Origin: Marasmius tenuissimus
Lineage: Eukaryota; Basidiomycota; Agaricomycetes; Agaricales; Marasmiaceae
NCBI GenBank assembly: GCA_029532415.1
Contig: JAQOTA010000015.1
Coordinates: 1,426,001-1,490,000, forward strand
DNA length: 64,000 nt
Direction of reading: 5' to 3'
Positions 39,490-51,451 of the stretch are shown in pieces. Every line of letters starts with the position of its first letter. The stretch's first letter is position 1. The notes under the pieces are model-generated. The model did not search any database. It saw only the letters and a program-made list of their open reading frames with translations, and was not told where the DNA came from. Made by a program: the position numbers and the translations under genes.

Positions 39490-40555
39490 ATGTCTGCTCC
39501 TCCACCCGGATACTACGTCCCTTCGGTCCTATTCCTGCACGACAACGAGGACATAGACGTCGAAGCAACCAAGTCCCACATCCTCCGACTGGCACAAGTA
39601 CGGTATTTTTAGCAACCTCCGAGATCGACAATATCGTTGCTAATCGCTGATCGATCTCTGATTTCGAATTCAGGGTGGTGTTACTGGAATACTGGTGCAG
39701 GGGAGTAACGGGGAAGCCCAATTCTTGTCTCAAGAAGAGCGCAAACAAGCCATCCGGCTGACCCGCGATACTCTGGATGAGAACGGTTTCCAGAGCGTCG
39801 TTGTTATCGCTGGCACTGGAGCCCAATCAGCCAGAGAGACCATCAAACTATGTGTCGACGCAAAAGAAGCGGGGGCATCTCACGTCCTCGTTCTGACGCC
39901 CTCAACATGGCCTCCACAGATGACCGTTGACAACATCATTAGATTCCATCAAGAGGTGAGCAAGCTACGAGACCGGGGTTCATCTTCCTGTCAATGCTCA
40001 TGCAGATCCCAACAGGTTGCGGACGCATCTCCAATCCCTTACATGATTTACAACTTCGCCGTCGTTACAGCAGGCATCGATCTCGATTCCGACATCATAG
40101 CCACCCTTGCAGCCCATCCCAACATTGTCGGGACAAAGCTGTCCTGCGGAAACATTGGCAAGCTTCACCGGTTGACCTCGAAACTCCCGTCATCCGAATT
40201 CGCAGTATTTGCGGGACGTAGTGATTTCTTCACCCACGGATTGTTGTCGGGGAGTGCTGGAACCATCGCGGCCGGTGTCAATATCGCGCCGAAGGTTCAC
40301 GGAAAGATCTTGAAGCTCTTCAAGGACGGAAAGATCACAGAAGCGATGGAACTCCAGGCCAAGTTGGGACATGCAGATTGGGCGATACAGAAGATTGGGG
40401 GGATCGGGGGTGTTAAGGCCATCATCTCGGAGAACTTTGGGTATGGGAAGAACATTGTTCGCAGGCCTCTGAAATCGGTTGCGGGAGATAGCTTACAAGG
40501 AATCAGCCATTATAAGGCCATGCAAGAGTTGATAGCATTGGAGAAGTCACTCTAG
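39490..40555 (+). CDS. DapA-family aldolase (HOGA1 / dihydrodipicolinate synthase-like)
   Basis: Class I TIM-barrel aldolase that forms a Schiff base with pyruvate. Three exons (introns 39598-39673, 39956-40015) give 309 aa, normal for the family. Motifs: GGVTGILVQGSNGEAQFLS (phosphate/substrate loop), VVVIAGTGAQSARET, IPYMIYNFA with the catalytic Tyr, and NIVGTKLSCGNIGKL with the Schiff-base Lys. GSAGTIAAGVNIAP follows. Fungi make lysine by the aminoadipate route, so it is unlikely to be a true dihydrodipicolinate synthase. 4-hydroxy-2-oxoglutarate aldolase or sugar-acid aldolase is more likely, but the substrate cannot be read from sequence. A TATAAG word sits about 60 bp upstream of the ATG. 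No targeting peptide is obvious. Confidence 0.92.
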
Positions 40556-40694
40556 AGACAAGATTAAATAATCGCTGAATGCTATTGCTACAAGTGCGAC
40601 AAGACAAGTACATACGATAGGACGAAAACATGGAGGTCTAGAACGAGAACGAAAGCTATGAAATCCAACAAATTGAGTGTGGTGTACATATGTC

Positions 40695-42829
40695 CTATCC
40701 TTGGTATATACGACCGAAGTACTTCTTCAAGCCGCATCCATCCTTGACTATAGCTCCTAGTATACCGTCCGGGCGTATTATGACAGTATCACATCCGTTT
40801 TCCAGGTCGTAAGTAGCATATCCATATTCCTCCGCATCCTCCAAGACAAAGTCCGGCTGTTTGTCACTAAGAACAACGGGTTCGCCATCCCGGACAAGCA
40901 TTGCTGTCCTTATTGCATTTTTTGAATAGGTCTCCACCACCTCGAGGACCGAGGCGAGTCGATCCGAGTCGGAACTGAACAGGACGACCGTATGACACGA
41001 CACGTCCATGATATCGAAGAGCCGCGTCTGAGAATCCTCTCTCTCGTTTCTGATGAGTTGAGTTGCGTGTACAAGATTGAGCCCCGCAACGTCTGGAGCC
41101 CTGTCTCCCGCCCTGAGCGTGTCATCCCCTCCGCCGTAACAATCTACAGGGTTGGTGGTGTGGGTATCGCGCAGTTTCCCATCTCCCCGGCTCTGGTCGA
41201 CGACGACGCTGCTCCAACGGCAGTTGACCCCAAGTTGGAAGAGATTCCCGTCCCTCCTCCACGCAGAAGGCTTTGCCTGCCCCCGCAAATTTTTGTTGAG
41301 GAGACTGGTCGTGTGGTTGAGCATTTCCGTAATGACGGGCAGTCGTTCTTCGTCGTAAGTGGCCAATAAAGACGGCGGGGAAAGGCCGCGATGGACAAGT
41401 GCAAGTCTCCACGCTAACGTGAAGGAGTCCTGTACGCCTGTATTCATTCCCTAGACAGTGCAAAGAGATTAGCGCTAGGAACAGTCTCTGAGGCGCGAGG
41501 GAAGGCGTACTTGTGCACCAGTAAAGCTATGGATGTGGGCAGAATCTGCGCTAGGGTAAGTCACTGGCAAAGGGTCAAAAGTAGAATACGGACCTCCAAC
41601 TAATATCGTTCTTCCCACTACCATCCTGTTTACCATACGAATATTGGGCCTGTAAACGAGGTTAAAAACGTCGATCAAGAACAGATGGGGTGCAGCCTAC
41701 CGATATGTCGATTTCCACACGACCGAGCCAAATTTGAGCTCAGGCGCTGAGATATATTCAGATAGGAACTGCTGAATAGCGCCTTCTTCTGATATCAATT
41801 GCTCTCTATCAACGTCTTTCCCAGACAGAATGAAGTTGAAGAGGGGAGGAGATTCGGTGGGACGAAGGCTCAACCTAGTAAAGGCGAACTGAATTTTGAC
41901 TGGTAAGCTCTCAAGGAGTTGTCTGAACACACATATTTGTGGATGCCTCTCCCCACATATGCCAGAACTAGACGTATTGGAGTCAACTTGTGCCAGCGCA
42001 GAGGAACGGATGTGATACGGACCTGGTTGTCTAGTCCCTCTACCAAGACATCCCCTACGCATATATTATCGGTATTGCTGGTCTCTCCAAGGAAACTGAG
42101 GCCCAGGAGTTTCCTAACTATCCCCCTCGCACCATCGGACCCAACCATCCAGGAATACTCTGCGCGCTCTATCACTCCGTTCTTCATTATCTTGACATGC
42201 ACGCTATCCTCCATTTGCGAAGCGGTAACTAGTTCCGTCCCGTGCTCTACCAGTGCACCACACCTCTCTAGCTCCTCCCGGAGGATCCTTTCAAGGTTAT
42301 TTTGACCCAGACATAGAATATTAGGCTAGGAGTATCGCGGATAAATGAGCCGAACATCCCACGGACAGAACGGATACTTCACTCACGTAGGGTACGCTAG
42401 ATGTGGGCATTGTGACCGGAGACATCTCGTAGATCTTTCCTCCCTCTATGCCTTCGCGCAGACCATACACCTTCAGCATCGGGAAGGAGATAGCTTCTTT
42501 GACGATTCGATCCACTACTCCGAGTGCTTTGAATGCCTCAAGCGACCTGGGCTACTGGAGTTTCAGCTGCAAATGGCGCAGTGCCCGCGAAAGTTGACGA
42601 ACTGTGATCCCAGCTCCTCTCTGACCCATCCTGACTTTGGGACTCTTCTCGATTATCCTGACAGGAATACCATTCCGCGAAAGTGTCAAGGCCGCTACAA
42701 GCCCTGACGGACCCGCTCCGACCTGTCAAAAGGATGAATATCATTCCACTAGACACAAAGATGAGCGAGAGGACGACTTACTACAAGGATTTCCGGCGTT
42801 GTTGTAGCTTCAGACGTAGAGACACCCAT
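40695..42829 (-). CDS. FAD-dependent aromatic monooxygenase (phenol hydroxylase / TfdB type)
   Basis: Group A flavin hydroxylase, probably acting on a phenolic or polyketide substrate with NAD(P)H and O2. The start at 42829 gives MGVSTSEATTTPEILV. It splices to VGAGPSGLVAALTLSRNGIP (Rossmann GxGxxG) and then GAGITPRSLEAFKALGVVD. The middle exon has SWMVGSDGARGIVRKLLGL (DG motif). The second FAD motif is split by an intron and reads VGDSAHIHSFTGAQGMNTGV. The C-terminal thioredoxin-like domain of the phenol-hydroxylase family is present (LRAGDRAPDVAGLNL, ending LKKYFGRIYQG). About seven short introns. No biosynthetic core enzyme lies beside it, so a catabolic or detoxifying role is as likely as secondary metabolism. 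Converges on the aldolase (139 bp). Confidence 0.9.
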
Positions 42830-44056
42830 GAAAACTCGATGCGATTCGCCAAATTCCAGGCCGGTTTATATATGAACTCAATGAGGTGATGGCGTCGCCA
42901 GTAACAGAGTTCTAAGAATTCATCAGTGATTATATAGGTCGAACCCGTGCTCATGAACAAACCGTACTCACCGCCGATGAGAGTTGGGGGAGTTTTGAGC
43001 CGCAAGTTGGGAACAGTGGTGAAAGTCTTGAAGATAGGTCACTCCTTTCCAGGCGACCCTTTCCCAGAGTAGATATCTATTACATGCTTGTCGAGGAGGT
43101 GATTCTCGAGCTGTGACGGGACATTACGGGAGTTGCAACTCTTGGAAAAACCTAGACCAGTCTGGCCATGATCTTTCTCTCCCCGAATATCCCGCAAGGG
43201 AACTGCTCACCGACACCACGTCGACAGAATACCAATTTAGCCGAGGTTTCTCTTTGCACAGAACCGCTGCAGGCCACCGCCAGATTGACAGCCCCATCTG
43301 ACCAGTACGACCGCCATCCCACGAGGAGGATCCGAGGAATCAGGATCGTTGCATCAGTACGTTGACAGTCGGTAGAATTTGCATTCCTTCCGGAGTCGTA
43401 ATGGAGCACTATCACTTTGATTGTGCACTATGAGCCTGCGTGGAAGATAATACAAGTCGAATTAACCAGTGAGTGGTTCGAAGATGAAAGATGATAAATT
43501 GACCCGGACTGACTGAATGCTAGGCCTGTCACCGGCCCAACTAAATGCGATTCCGAGGGTCCTTGGATGAGCGTCTAATGTGTTACGCTGGCAGTGCTGA
43601 CAGGAAGCAGCCCAGCCTGAGCCAAGTCTCGACCTGGTTCTACATATATATTCAGGTCGACAGAATGAGGTGAGGAGGACCGCAATTTCGCGTTGTCCAG
43701 TAAACATAAAGATTCTTAGTCCAAATTTAGTTCGTGCGATGAAACAAACAGTGGGATATACCAAATACAAGTGAAAACGAGACGTCGAGCCAACCGAAAA
43801 AAAGGGAACAGTCTTTAAATAGACGAGAAGCGTCCAGGTAGGCTATAGGCAGCTAAAAGAGAGAAGATGTATTGTATAACGAATGCAAAATCCACGACAA
43901 ATTGCGGTCTAGATGAGGATGAGGGGAACAAACAACACGACGAAGGAAGCAATTAGAAGGGACAAACAAGAGGGGAAAGGACTGTGGATGAAGCGTATGA
44001 GGGAATTGGGATCGCGAAGTACGCAAGTGCACTTACCCATCTCGATCATCCAGAGC
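42830..44056. other. Intergenic region, monooxygenase promoter and Zds1 3' region
   Basis: 1.2 kb. The left part must hold the monooxygenase promoter and the right part the Zds1-like 3' UTR. Near 43627-43660 there is a short inverted repeat, GACCTG...CAGGTC, around TATATATAT. No open frame over about 100 codons has protein character. Confidence 0.5.
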
Positions 44057-47037
44057 CTACCTCCGTCTATGTTGCTGATACACGGCAAGTGGGACATCTT
44101 CTTCCTCTGCAATCCCATCTCCCAACACCAACTTTTCCGTCTTTCCTTCGCTAGACCGCGGTCGCCCTCTGTGTGATGGAACGGCTGCATGAGCACTGGT
44201 ACCCTTCTTCACTTTACCATTGGTTGATGGTGACCCCGATGACAAAGCCGTTGCAGACAGAGACCTCACCGGCCGGTGCGGTTGTTGTTGCTGCTGCTGG
44301 GTAAATCCATGGCCACCATTCGCGTTCTGTCTTCCGCCATCCGACCCAATCTCCGGTGAACCTGGAAAGACCAGGCCTTGCTGGCTAGACGAATACGGTA
44401 CCTGTGGGGGCGGAGAACGTGAACGTCTTTGCGGGGAGCCTGTCGATCCCGACGAAGGTGAGGGTTGCCGCTGAGGTGGTGGCGATCTCGGTTGTGGCTG
44501 ATGCACGTCTCCCCCAGAAGACCAGTTCGATTGATCTAAGGGAGCCATTGCACCTGGAGGCAACCGCTGCTGAGGCTGAGGCTGCTGAACCATATCCACC
44601 GAATAATAGAACGGGTTCTCGTCATGTTGTTGTTGGACTAATCGTGGAGGTTGATTGTTCGGCGGTCCGGATTGTTGTTGCTGCTGCTGCTGCTGATAGC
44701 CCCATGATTGTGACGGAGGACCACCACCTCTTCCCATCTGCTGAGGTTGTCCATAAGCCCCATATTCCTGTTCCATCGCTCGATGTTGCATATCGTATTG
44801 CGGTCCCTTGACCACCATCTCCCCCCTCCTTCCACCCTGCCCCGCTGGTGCCGCCTTCGTCAATGATCCGCGTTTAGGTGAGCTTTCGCGCTTGTTGCCA
44901 GTATTATTATTAGTGCTATTGTAAGTCCCATTCTGTCGCACGTCCATATGGTGCTGTTGTTGCTGCTGATGCTGCTGGTGCTGGTGTTGCATATCCATGC
45001 GTTCCTGATCCGAGTTCCTCTGCTGCTCGTCCATCGACTCTCTCTCACCCTCTGGCACAGTCGACCCGTTCGGGTTCGGTGGCCCTTGAGGCGGTTGTTG
45101 TGGTCCACCAGTTACACCCTGTTGTTGTGCTTCCTGCTGCTGCTGCTGTTGTTGCTGCTGCTGCTGACCTTGTGCCCTGTTGATGACGCCTAGATACCAG
45201 AACATCAGGTTACTGATCAAAACCTGCTCATACAACGGTCTCCTTGGATTGGCGAGCTTGATATGGCTAAGGCGATAGATGGCCCTCTCTACGTGAAGCG
45301 GGTATCTTGAATAGTTATTAATGATCCCACCCCCAGGCGCGGGCGTCCCGAATCCCGGTGTGGCAGGCGAAGTTGGCTGCTGATTCTTGTTCACGCCCAA
45401 TGAAGCGCCACCGTCCTTCTGTGAGGGTGCAGTGTCGTGCCCATGTGACGATGAAGACGACGAGTCTTTGGACTTCTTGGAAAAGAGAGACCCGAAGAAA
45501 CCGCTTTCCTTCTCCTTGGGCTCCTTGGGTTCCGGTGGTTGCCCTGCTGATTCTTTAGACTCCTTCGCCTCCTTCGCCTCTTTCGCGTGCTTCTTGGAGC
45601 TCTTGTCAGACCCCCACTTAAACAAGCCCTTCTGACTCTTCTTCTCTTTGCGAGGTGGAGGGACTTGTTCTGGTGTGGGCGGCGTATCGAGGAAGGAGGG
45701 TTGTTGTTCAACGGGCGGGCGCTGCTGCGATGGTGGAGACGTTGGTTGTTTTGGGACTTGTGGAGGTGGTGAAGGTGGGGATGTGCCTTGCAAAGCTGGG
45801 GGAGAAGGACTTCGTGGAGGAGGGGGTTCAGTTGAAGGAGGTGAGGTAGCTGGGCGTGAAGGTTCGGGACTATGAAGAATAGGCTCAAGAGCCTCGATCA
45901 GGGAAGGCGAAGACTGATATTCAGGTAAAGAAGCAGGGAATGTCGAGGGTTCTGCAGGTGGCGGGGATGTTGATTTTGGTATCGGGATTGAGGGCTGTAG
46001 CTCTTCGTCGTCGTCGCGCACATAAGCGTCGTAAATCAACGCTTCGTCGAATGAGTCCTGTGAGGTACGCTGGTCTTTATTGCTTTCTGTGAGTGATTGT
46101 ACGCGCTTGTGCGGCAAAGGTTCTGTGTGATCACCCTGATCACTTGAAGGTCGACCGGAACTACTAATACGAGTCGTGCCCCGTCGACGTGACGTTCCGC
46201 GAGAACTATCACCTTCGCCTCCGAGCAAGCTCGGCTTTCTGAACTTCGTGGTGCGGGCTGTACGTCGGACGATGGAATTTGGTGGCGGTATGATGATCGG
46301 TGCGTCGGCCTCATCAGCCATGTCTGGTACACGGTCCATCTTGTCGAGAGCTACATATAACTCAGAAAAATGAGAAGCGTATATTTGCAGACGAACGCAC
46401 CAGTCGGTGATATGTTCAAGCTGAGACTTCTTCTGAGCATAGTCCTCAACTTCGTGGGATCATCATTCTCCGAAGCTTCCTCTGCAAGCTGTTCCAGCCT
46501 CTGGAGATCACTTATCGTGAGTTGTGGACCTTGACTGTGGTAGAGATAGCTGCGATTCCGGCGTAGAGGTACAATCGTTTCCTCCTGCTCACCGACGCCA
46601 TCATTCTCGGATGGCTTGTATTGGCGGCTGAGCATCGACCTCTTCCTATCTAGGCCCGAAACAGACGAGAGAGAGCTGGATCTGCTTGGAGAAGCGCCAT
46701 CTGTGGGTGGTGGTGATCTGGAATGCTCTTTGAGGAATGCTCGGAATTCTGCAGGTGCGATCTCTGGATGGACACTCGCGGGTACCCAAAAGAGGTGGAG
46801 AGGGTCGTCGTCTTTGTGGGAGGTAGCGTCAGTATGACTGCTGTTGCTGCCATCGTCATGAGAGGAAGAAGAGCTCGAGTCGTTCTCCGTAGATGGTGAA
46901 CTAGCCCAATAAGGATTTTGCGAAGATGAAGTGGGAAGGTCAGGGTCGATAGTGAGGGCGCCAGGAGCAGCTGAGCGACGCCTGATGTCGCGGAGAGCTT
47001 CAACCTCTCGCTGAATTTCGTATTCGGAGGGGTTCAT
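44057..47037 (-). CDS. ZDS1: Zds1-like protein with internal Zds_C domain and Gln-rich tail
   Basis: Zds1/2 proteins bind PP2A-Cdc55 and control mitotic entry/exit and polarity. Two exons (intron 46400-46351) give 976 aa. The N-terminal region has a conserved-looking helix (IQREVEALRDIRRRS) and a tryptophan motif LFWVPASVHPEIAPAEFR, as in Zds proteins. A Pro/Ser-rich region and a Lys-rich stretch follow. The Zds_C motif is INNYSRYPLHVERAIYRLSH, then IKLANPRRPLYEQVLISNLM. In yeast this domain is terminal; here about 370 residues follow, dominated by poly-Gln and Pro runs. The CAG/CTG tract at 45134-45166 gives 11 Gln. No frame break is seen. MZT1 lies 171 bp upstream on the same strand. Confidence 0.88.
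45134..45166 (-). repeat. CAG/CAA microsatellite encoding 11 glutamines
   Basis: Eleven consecutive CTG/TTG triplets on the plus strand (CAG/CAA on the coding strand) within the Zds1-like gene. Shorter poly-Gln tracts lie near 44677-44700 and 44283-44300. Interruption by two CAA codons should slow slippage. Confidence 0.9.
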
Positions 47038-47208
47038 CGTCGTTGTGGTCGTCGTGGAGAGCCGACCTCACTGTGGAAGACGATGGCCAAGTCTAAATCA
47101 GGTCACGCCCCATCACCATCACCCCCGCCGAATTTTCTCACACACGCATTGGCTCAGTCTTTCTACCGCAAGGTTGGCTGTACACAAAATACACATGAAA
47201 AGTACAAT

Positions 47209-47528
47209 TCAGTTTCTCGAACCTCCACCTCGAACCGTATTCTCTCTTTTAAGCTCCTCAATGACCGCCTAGAAGTTCAATTCGTATCATTTCAGTGAGA
47301 AAGAGTCGCGGCAGCTTACCGCCAGAGCCTCCGGATTCACTCCGCTCTCAATCAACCTCACACAAGTTGTCAAAGTTTCTTTATCCAGCTGCGTATTTAG
47401 TAGTTGCGACATTTCATGTAAAACTGACGATATTCGTGAGCAAACGAGGCCACTTTATGTTTGATATAATACCCACTGTCCAGTGTCTGTTGAGCAGATG
47501 CTATGCGATCCGACTCCTGAGGAGGCAT
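47209..47528 (-). CDS. MZT1: Mitotic-spindle organizing protein 1 (MOZART1)
   Basis: Small subunit that binds the N-terminus of gamma-tubulin complex proteins and recruits the complex to spindle poles. The gene is hidden by two introns. Exons 47528-47477, 47423-47320 and 47268-47209 give 71 aa. The assembled protein starts [19 protein letters not shown] and has the family core [20 protein letters not shown]. The next exon follows without a frame shift as [13 protein letters not shown] and ends RGGGSRN. All four splice sites are GT/AG with intron lengths of 53 and 51 nt. Length matches the family (about 70-80 aa). It is divergent from TMA16 over 195 bp. Confidence 0.93.
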
Positions 47529-47723
47529 TGTTCACCGCAACCACTCCACCAACCGACTATGGCGGACTTGGTTAACTGAAGACAGACAGCGTCCGAGGTC
47601 GATGTTGTGGCCAACGTAACCGATGAACGCTTAAATGCTGGCGAATAACAATGTGGAGGTTGGTAGTTGGTGTTCAAGGAAAATAAGACCAAATTTGGAC
47701 AGACTTGGACCCATACCACCAGC

Positions 47724-48514
47724 ATGGCGCCCTCAAAAACTGGCAAATCGTCCACCTCAAAACCCGCTAAAAAAGAGAAGATTTTCCACCCTGAATCACG
47801 AAAGGCAGCTCAGCTCAATCGAAAGGCTGTCCGTAAAGAAAAGCTGGGTAATCTCGCCGTGAATCGCAAGCACAAATCACATTCGCTGGGTCCGTTCTCT
47901 TTGTATCCCTTTTTGGCCGTCCCACATCTGATGGTTGCTTTACAGTCGATTTTTATCTCTTCTTCTACCATGCATTACCCCCGGAAGGCGTTTTGACGCT
48001 CGAAGATATGCACAACCTCATTGCCAACGTCTGGCTAAAACAATACGATGTCGAATTAGAACAAGAAAGGGCAACACGCAGGAAAGGGCGACCGAAGAGT
48101 GCAAGAGAGATGAAACTAGAGGAGATGCAATCGAGAGAGATGGATGAATATAGAACGGGATTTGGTGGGTGGTCTACATTGGTTCAAACTGTTCTTCTCG
48201 TTTTTTCTAACCAAGGAAGTGCAGAAGTAATTGATCTCACACACCCTCCAACCATCTCACTACTTCGTCTCTGGGACCAAAAAGAAGTTCCTTACATTGA
48301 TCTTCTACGATTTATTCGTATATCTTCGTCCAACCCCACTTCGATTGTGGTATCTCGACCAGGGAAGCATCCGTCGGTGCGAGAGAGTGGCGAAGGAGCC
48401 ACAGAGGTCATGGAGGTGGATCAAAGCGTGGGCGGGCCTCCTTCCATCACGAGTACAGAACCGCCGCCGAGGTTCTCAAGTACAATGATGACCATGGACG
48501 AACCCATATCATAA
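47724..48514 (+). CDS. TMA16: Translation machinery-associated protein 16
   Basis: Tma16 associates with pre-60S ribosomal particles during nuclear/cytoplasmic maturation. Three exons (introns 47890-47945, 48165-48224) give 224 aa. The basic N-terminus MAPSKTGKSSTSKPAKKEK is followed by IFHPESRKAAQLNRKAVRKE, the family hallmark. The helical core reads VDFYLFFYHALPPEGVLTLE, then MHNLIANVWLKQYDVELEQE and RKGRPKSAREMKLEEMQ. After intron 2 comes GFEVIDLTHPPTISLLRLWD. The final 60 residues are low complexity. Normal length, no frame problem. Confidence 0.93.
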
Positions 48515-49435
48515 AGTGGCCGATGAACTAGCATCGACCTGGTTTCGATAGCATCAAATTTATCAGCTGTCGTTATTTCTAGAATTGCGCCCTATTCCGC
48601 TGTCGCTGGGATTCGCACTTTCTATGGTCGTAAAAGGGTTCGTGCGACAACAATCTGGTCGAGCTTACTCGAATGTTCGTTCTCCTTTCTTCGGATGAAT
48701 CACTCCACCAACGGGTGAAATGTGGCTTGGTGCTTCATGTTCCGACGACACGAACTTGAATATCACTCTGGACTCTCATCCATTGTAGTGAACATTAGAC
48801 CGGAAACGGGATACTCAGTACGATAGTAAGTTCAGCTAGTAACGAACTACCCCCTTCAACCACAAGCATGTCAAAAATCTGCTCTCCGAATAAGGGAACA
48901 CGAACCCCAGCTAATGTGGCTGCTCATGCGGTGTACCCAAAGGTCTAGCTGGATAGGTCTGGATAGGGAGCAAGGTAGTCAGATTTCCGAATCCTAATAT
49001 CCCTGAATAGTCATGGGTATACTCTAATAGTAATAAAGCTGAGCAGCCGTACATTGCATAGGGATGCCCAAGGGGCCGAAGACAAGGTACAACACCGACG
49101 GGGGTGAAGAGGGACTTAGCCAAATAACAAGATAGGGCCCTATCTTGTGTAAGAGATCACCGAGGTTTGCTCGAGGCAACCGGAAGCACCAGCTTGCGCT
49201 ACTTTGTGTATATATAGATGGATCGTCGCTGGACACAATCGACTTGTTGAACTGAACGGTGGAAACTCGTGAACAAAGTTGAGAAGCGCTCATTGCATGG
49301 CTCAAGCGTGCGAAAACGAAGTCCGGACCCCCCGGGCTGGCATAGGAATCCAGGTCGATTCTTTCAACCTCGTCCACCATATCCAGTCACTCTGGCTTAA
49401 TTTCGTTTCCTTATTTACCTCGTCTTTGCACTAGG
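48515..49435. other. Intergenic region, TMA16 / COQ6
   Basis: About 920 bp. It contains the 22-bp perfect palindrome at 49127-49148. A minus-strand open frame of 118 codons at 49024-49380 begins 55 bp from the COQ6 start and is not recognisable. Another open stretch lies around 48800-48880 on the same strand. A spliced minus-strand gene is possible but unsupported. Confidence 0.5.
49127..49148. repeat. 22-bp perfect palindrome
   Basis: ACAAGATAGGG followed directly by its reverse complement, centred on GGGCCC with no spacer. It lies 288 bp upstream of the COQ6 start. The halves match at all 11 positions. It could be a dimeric protein-binding site or a chance/cruciform sequence. Confidence 0.85.
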
Positions 49436-51451
49436 ATGCTGAGAGCATCAGGCTCTAAAGCGTGTCGTGTTATTCGGCGTACATGTGGACGCTGGTCTTC
49501 GACCTCCGCCTCCCACCCGGGAGAGTACGACGTTGTGATTGTTGGCGGAGGACCGGCAGGATTAGCGTTGGCTGGTGCTTTAGGTGCGCAGTTGAATATC
49601 TTCTCATTTATCGCCAATTCAACACTGAGACTGTAGGATCCAAGCAGGCCCTACGTGAAACACTCAAAATTGCACTTGTTGAAGCCAGTGATTTGTCGAA
49701 AGTTCATGACTGGAATACCAGCACTTCGCCCGATACATTCTCAAACCGTGTCAGCTCGTTAACGAATGTGTCGCAAGCATTCTTGAAAGGTAATGGTCCT
49801 CATATTTGATCTGTACCCATTTCTAATCCCCCGTATAAAGGTATCGGCGCATGGGGCGAAGTGGACAGTAACAGAACTGCTGCGCTCGAGGAGATGCAGG
49901 TACTTGCCCTCTTTTTTTGTGCTCTGTCATCTTCTGACTCGTCTGAATTGTTTGCGTTCAGGTATGGGATGGGATGTCAGACGCTAGAATCACGTTCTCT
50001 GCTGCAGAAATAGGCTTGGAGCACCCGGAGGAAGGCATGGCACGAATCACAGAGAACCTGAATCTTCAACGAGGTCTCCTGCGGCACATTCGCAAGACTC
50101 CGGGCATCGACATCCTGGACAAAACAAAGGTTCAATCAATCACGAGCGAAGGAGCTGGGCAATGGCCGTTGGTACACTTGGACAATAATCAGACTCTGAA
50201 GGCGCGATTACTTGTGAGTGAAAGGTCTGTTATGCGCATATTGGTGATCTGATCATAGTCTAAGGTCGGTGCGGATGGGTTAAACTCTCCCGTCAGGACT
50301 TTTGCGCAGATTCCGTCCTTCGGATGGATGTACGACACTCATGGGGTTGTCGCCACAATGCACCATGCACCTCGAAGTGCATTCGAGAATCCCAACACGA
50401 CCGCTTATCAACGGTTTTTACCTACTGGACCCATAGCCTTCCTCCCCTTGTCCCCAACTGTATCTTCATTGGTGTGGTCCACTAAGCCAGCGCTGGCCTC
50501 TGCACTCAAGGCATGCGACCCTTCCATCGTGGCACGGATGATAAACGCAGCATTCCGGCTACCCGAAATCTCCTTGCAGTACCTTCACGACCGCATCTTG
50601 TCCTCCCACACATCCGGAACCCCTACGTCGGACTCTGATATACGAGACGAGATTCGATGGCGAGAGCAATCCCATGCCATAGATCCTCACTCAGCGTATT
50701 CGTCTTCTGCCTTTGATGCTCCAACGACATCTGGAATCCCACCCGCCGACTCACAGATGGTTCCTCCATTGGTGAAATCTCTCCAACCTGGCACGGTTGC
50801 GTCTTTCCCATTACGGTTCAACCACACGGAGGCATATATTGGGGAAGGAAAAGGAGCTCGTACAGTCCTCGTTGGCGATGCTGCACACGCCATCCACCCT
50901 CTCGCCGGGCAAGGCCTGAACCTAGGCTTGGGAGATGTTGAATGTCTCGCGAGATGCGTAGAAACCGTGGTATTGGCAGGTGGAGATATTGGTGAGTGGA
51001 TTTTGTCTTGCTCATGTGCCAAGGTGCTAATTTATCGCTGCTGGCAGGATCTTACACCGCCCTCCTGCCTTACACACAAGAACGGTACTTCGAAAACCAC
51101 AAGGTCATGGCAGCGTGTGACAAGCTACACAAGCTCTATTCAACAACGCTGCCGCCTGTCGTTTGGGCACGATCAATGGGCTTGGAGGTCGTCAACGAGT
51201 TGGACTCGATAAAAGCTGCCCTTATGATGACCGCTGGATCGACGCCTGCCACGGGTCCTTCGAATGCAGCCTTGAATGTGAATGGTGGTCTTGGCCAGAC
51301 AGTCTTCAACGTGGCAGCGTCAGGGTTCCAGGTTTTTGCGACTGCCAACAAAACCATGCAGGCAGTCCAGACGGGGCTTACGAGTGCTGCGACTCGCGCC
51401 CTGCAGGCGGCAGCAAAGGCGGCGACGGGGTCTAAAGGGGAAGGAAAATGA
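49436..51451 (+). CDS. COQ6: Ubiquinone biosynthesis monooxygenase COQ6, mitochondrial
   Basis: FAD-dependent hydroxylase adding the C5 hydroxyl to the coenzyme Q ring, in the mitochondrial matrix CoQ synthome. The ATG at 49436 starts a basic, Ser-rich presequence (MLRASGSKACRVIRRTCGRW). The N-terminal FAD site reads YDVVIVGGGPAGLALAGALG. Later motifs are VSSLTNVSQAFLKGIGAWGE, VGADGLNSPVRTFAQIPSFG and VLVGDAAHAIHPLAGQGLNL with GLGDVECLARCV. The Coq6-specific insertion near the middle is Ser/Pro-rich and longer than I would expect. A C-terminal Ala-rich amphipathic tail of about 60 residues follows the last conserved block. About six short introns. No frame break was found. Confidence 0.94.

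Noticed and set aside
49024..49380. 118-codon minus-strand open frame upstream of COQ6
   Set aside because: No recognisable motif, no convincing splice partner, and it overlaps the likely COQ6 promoter.
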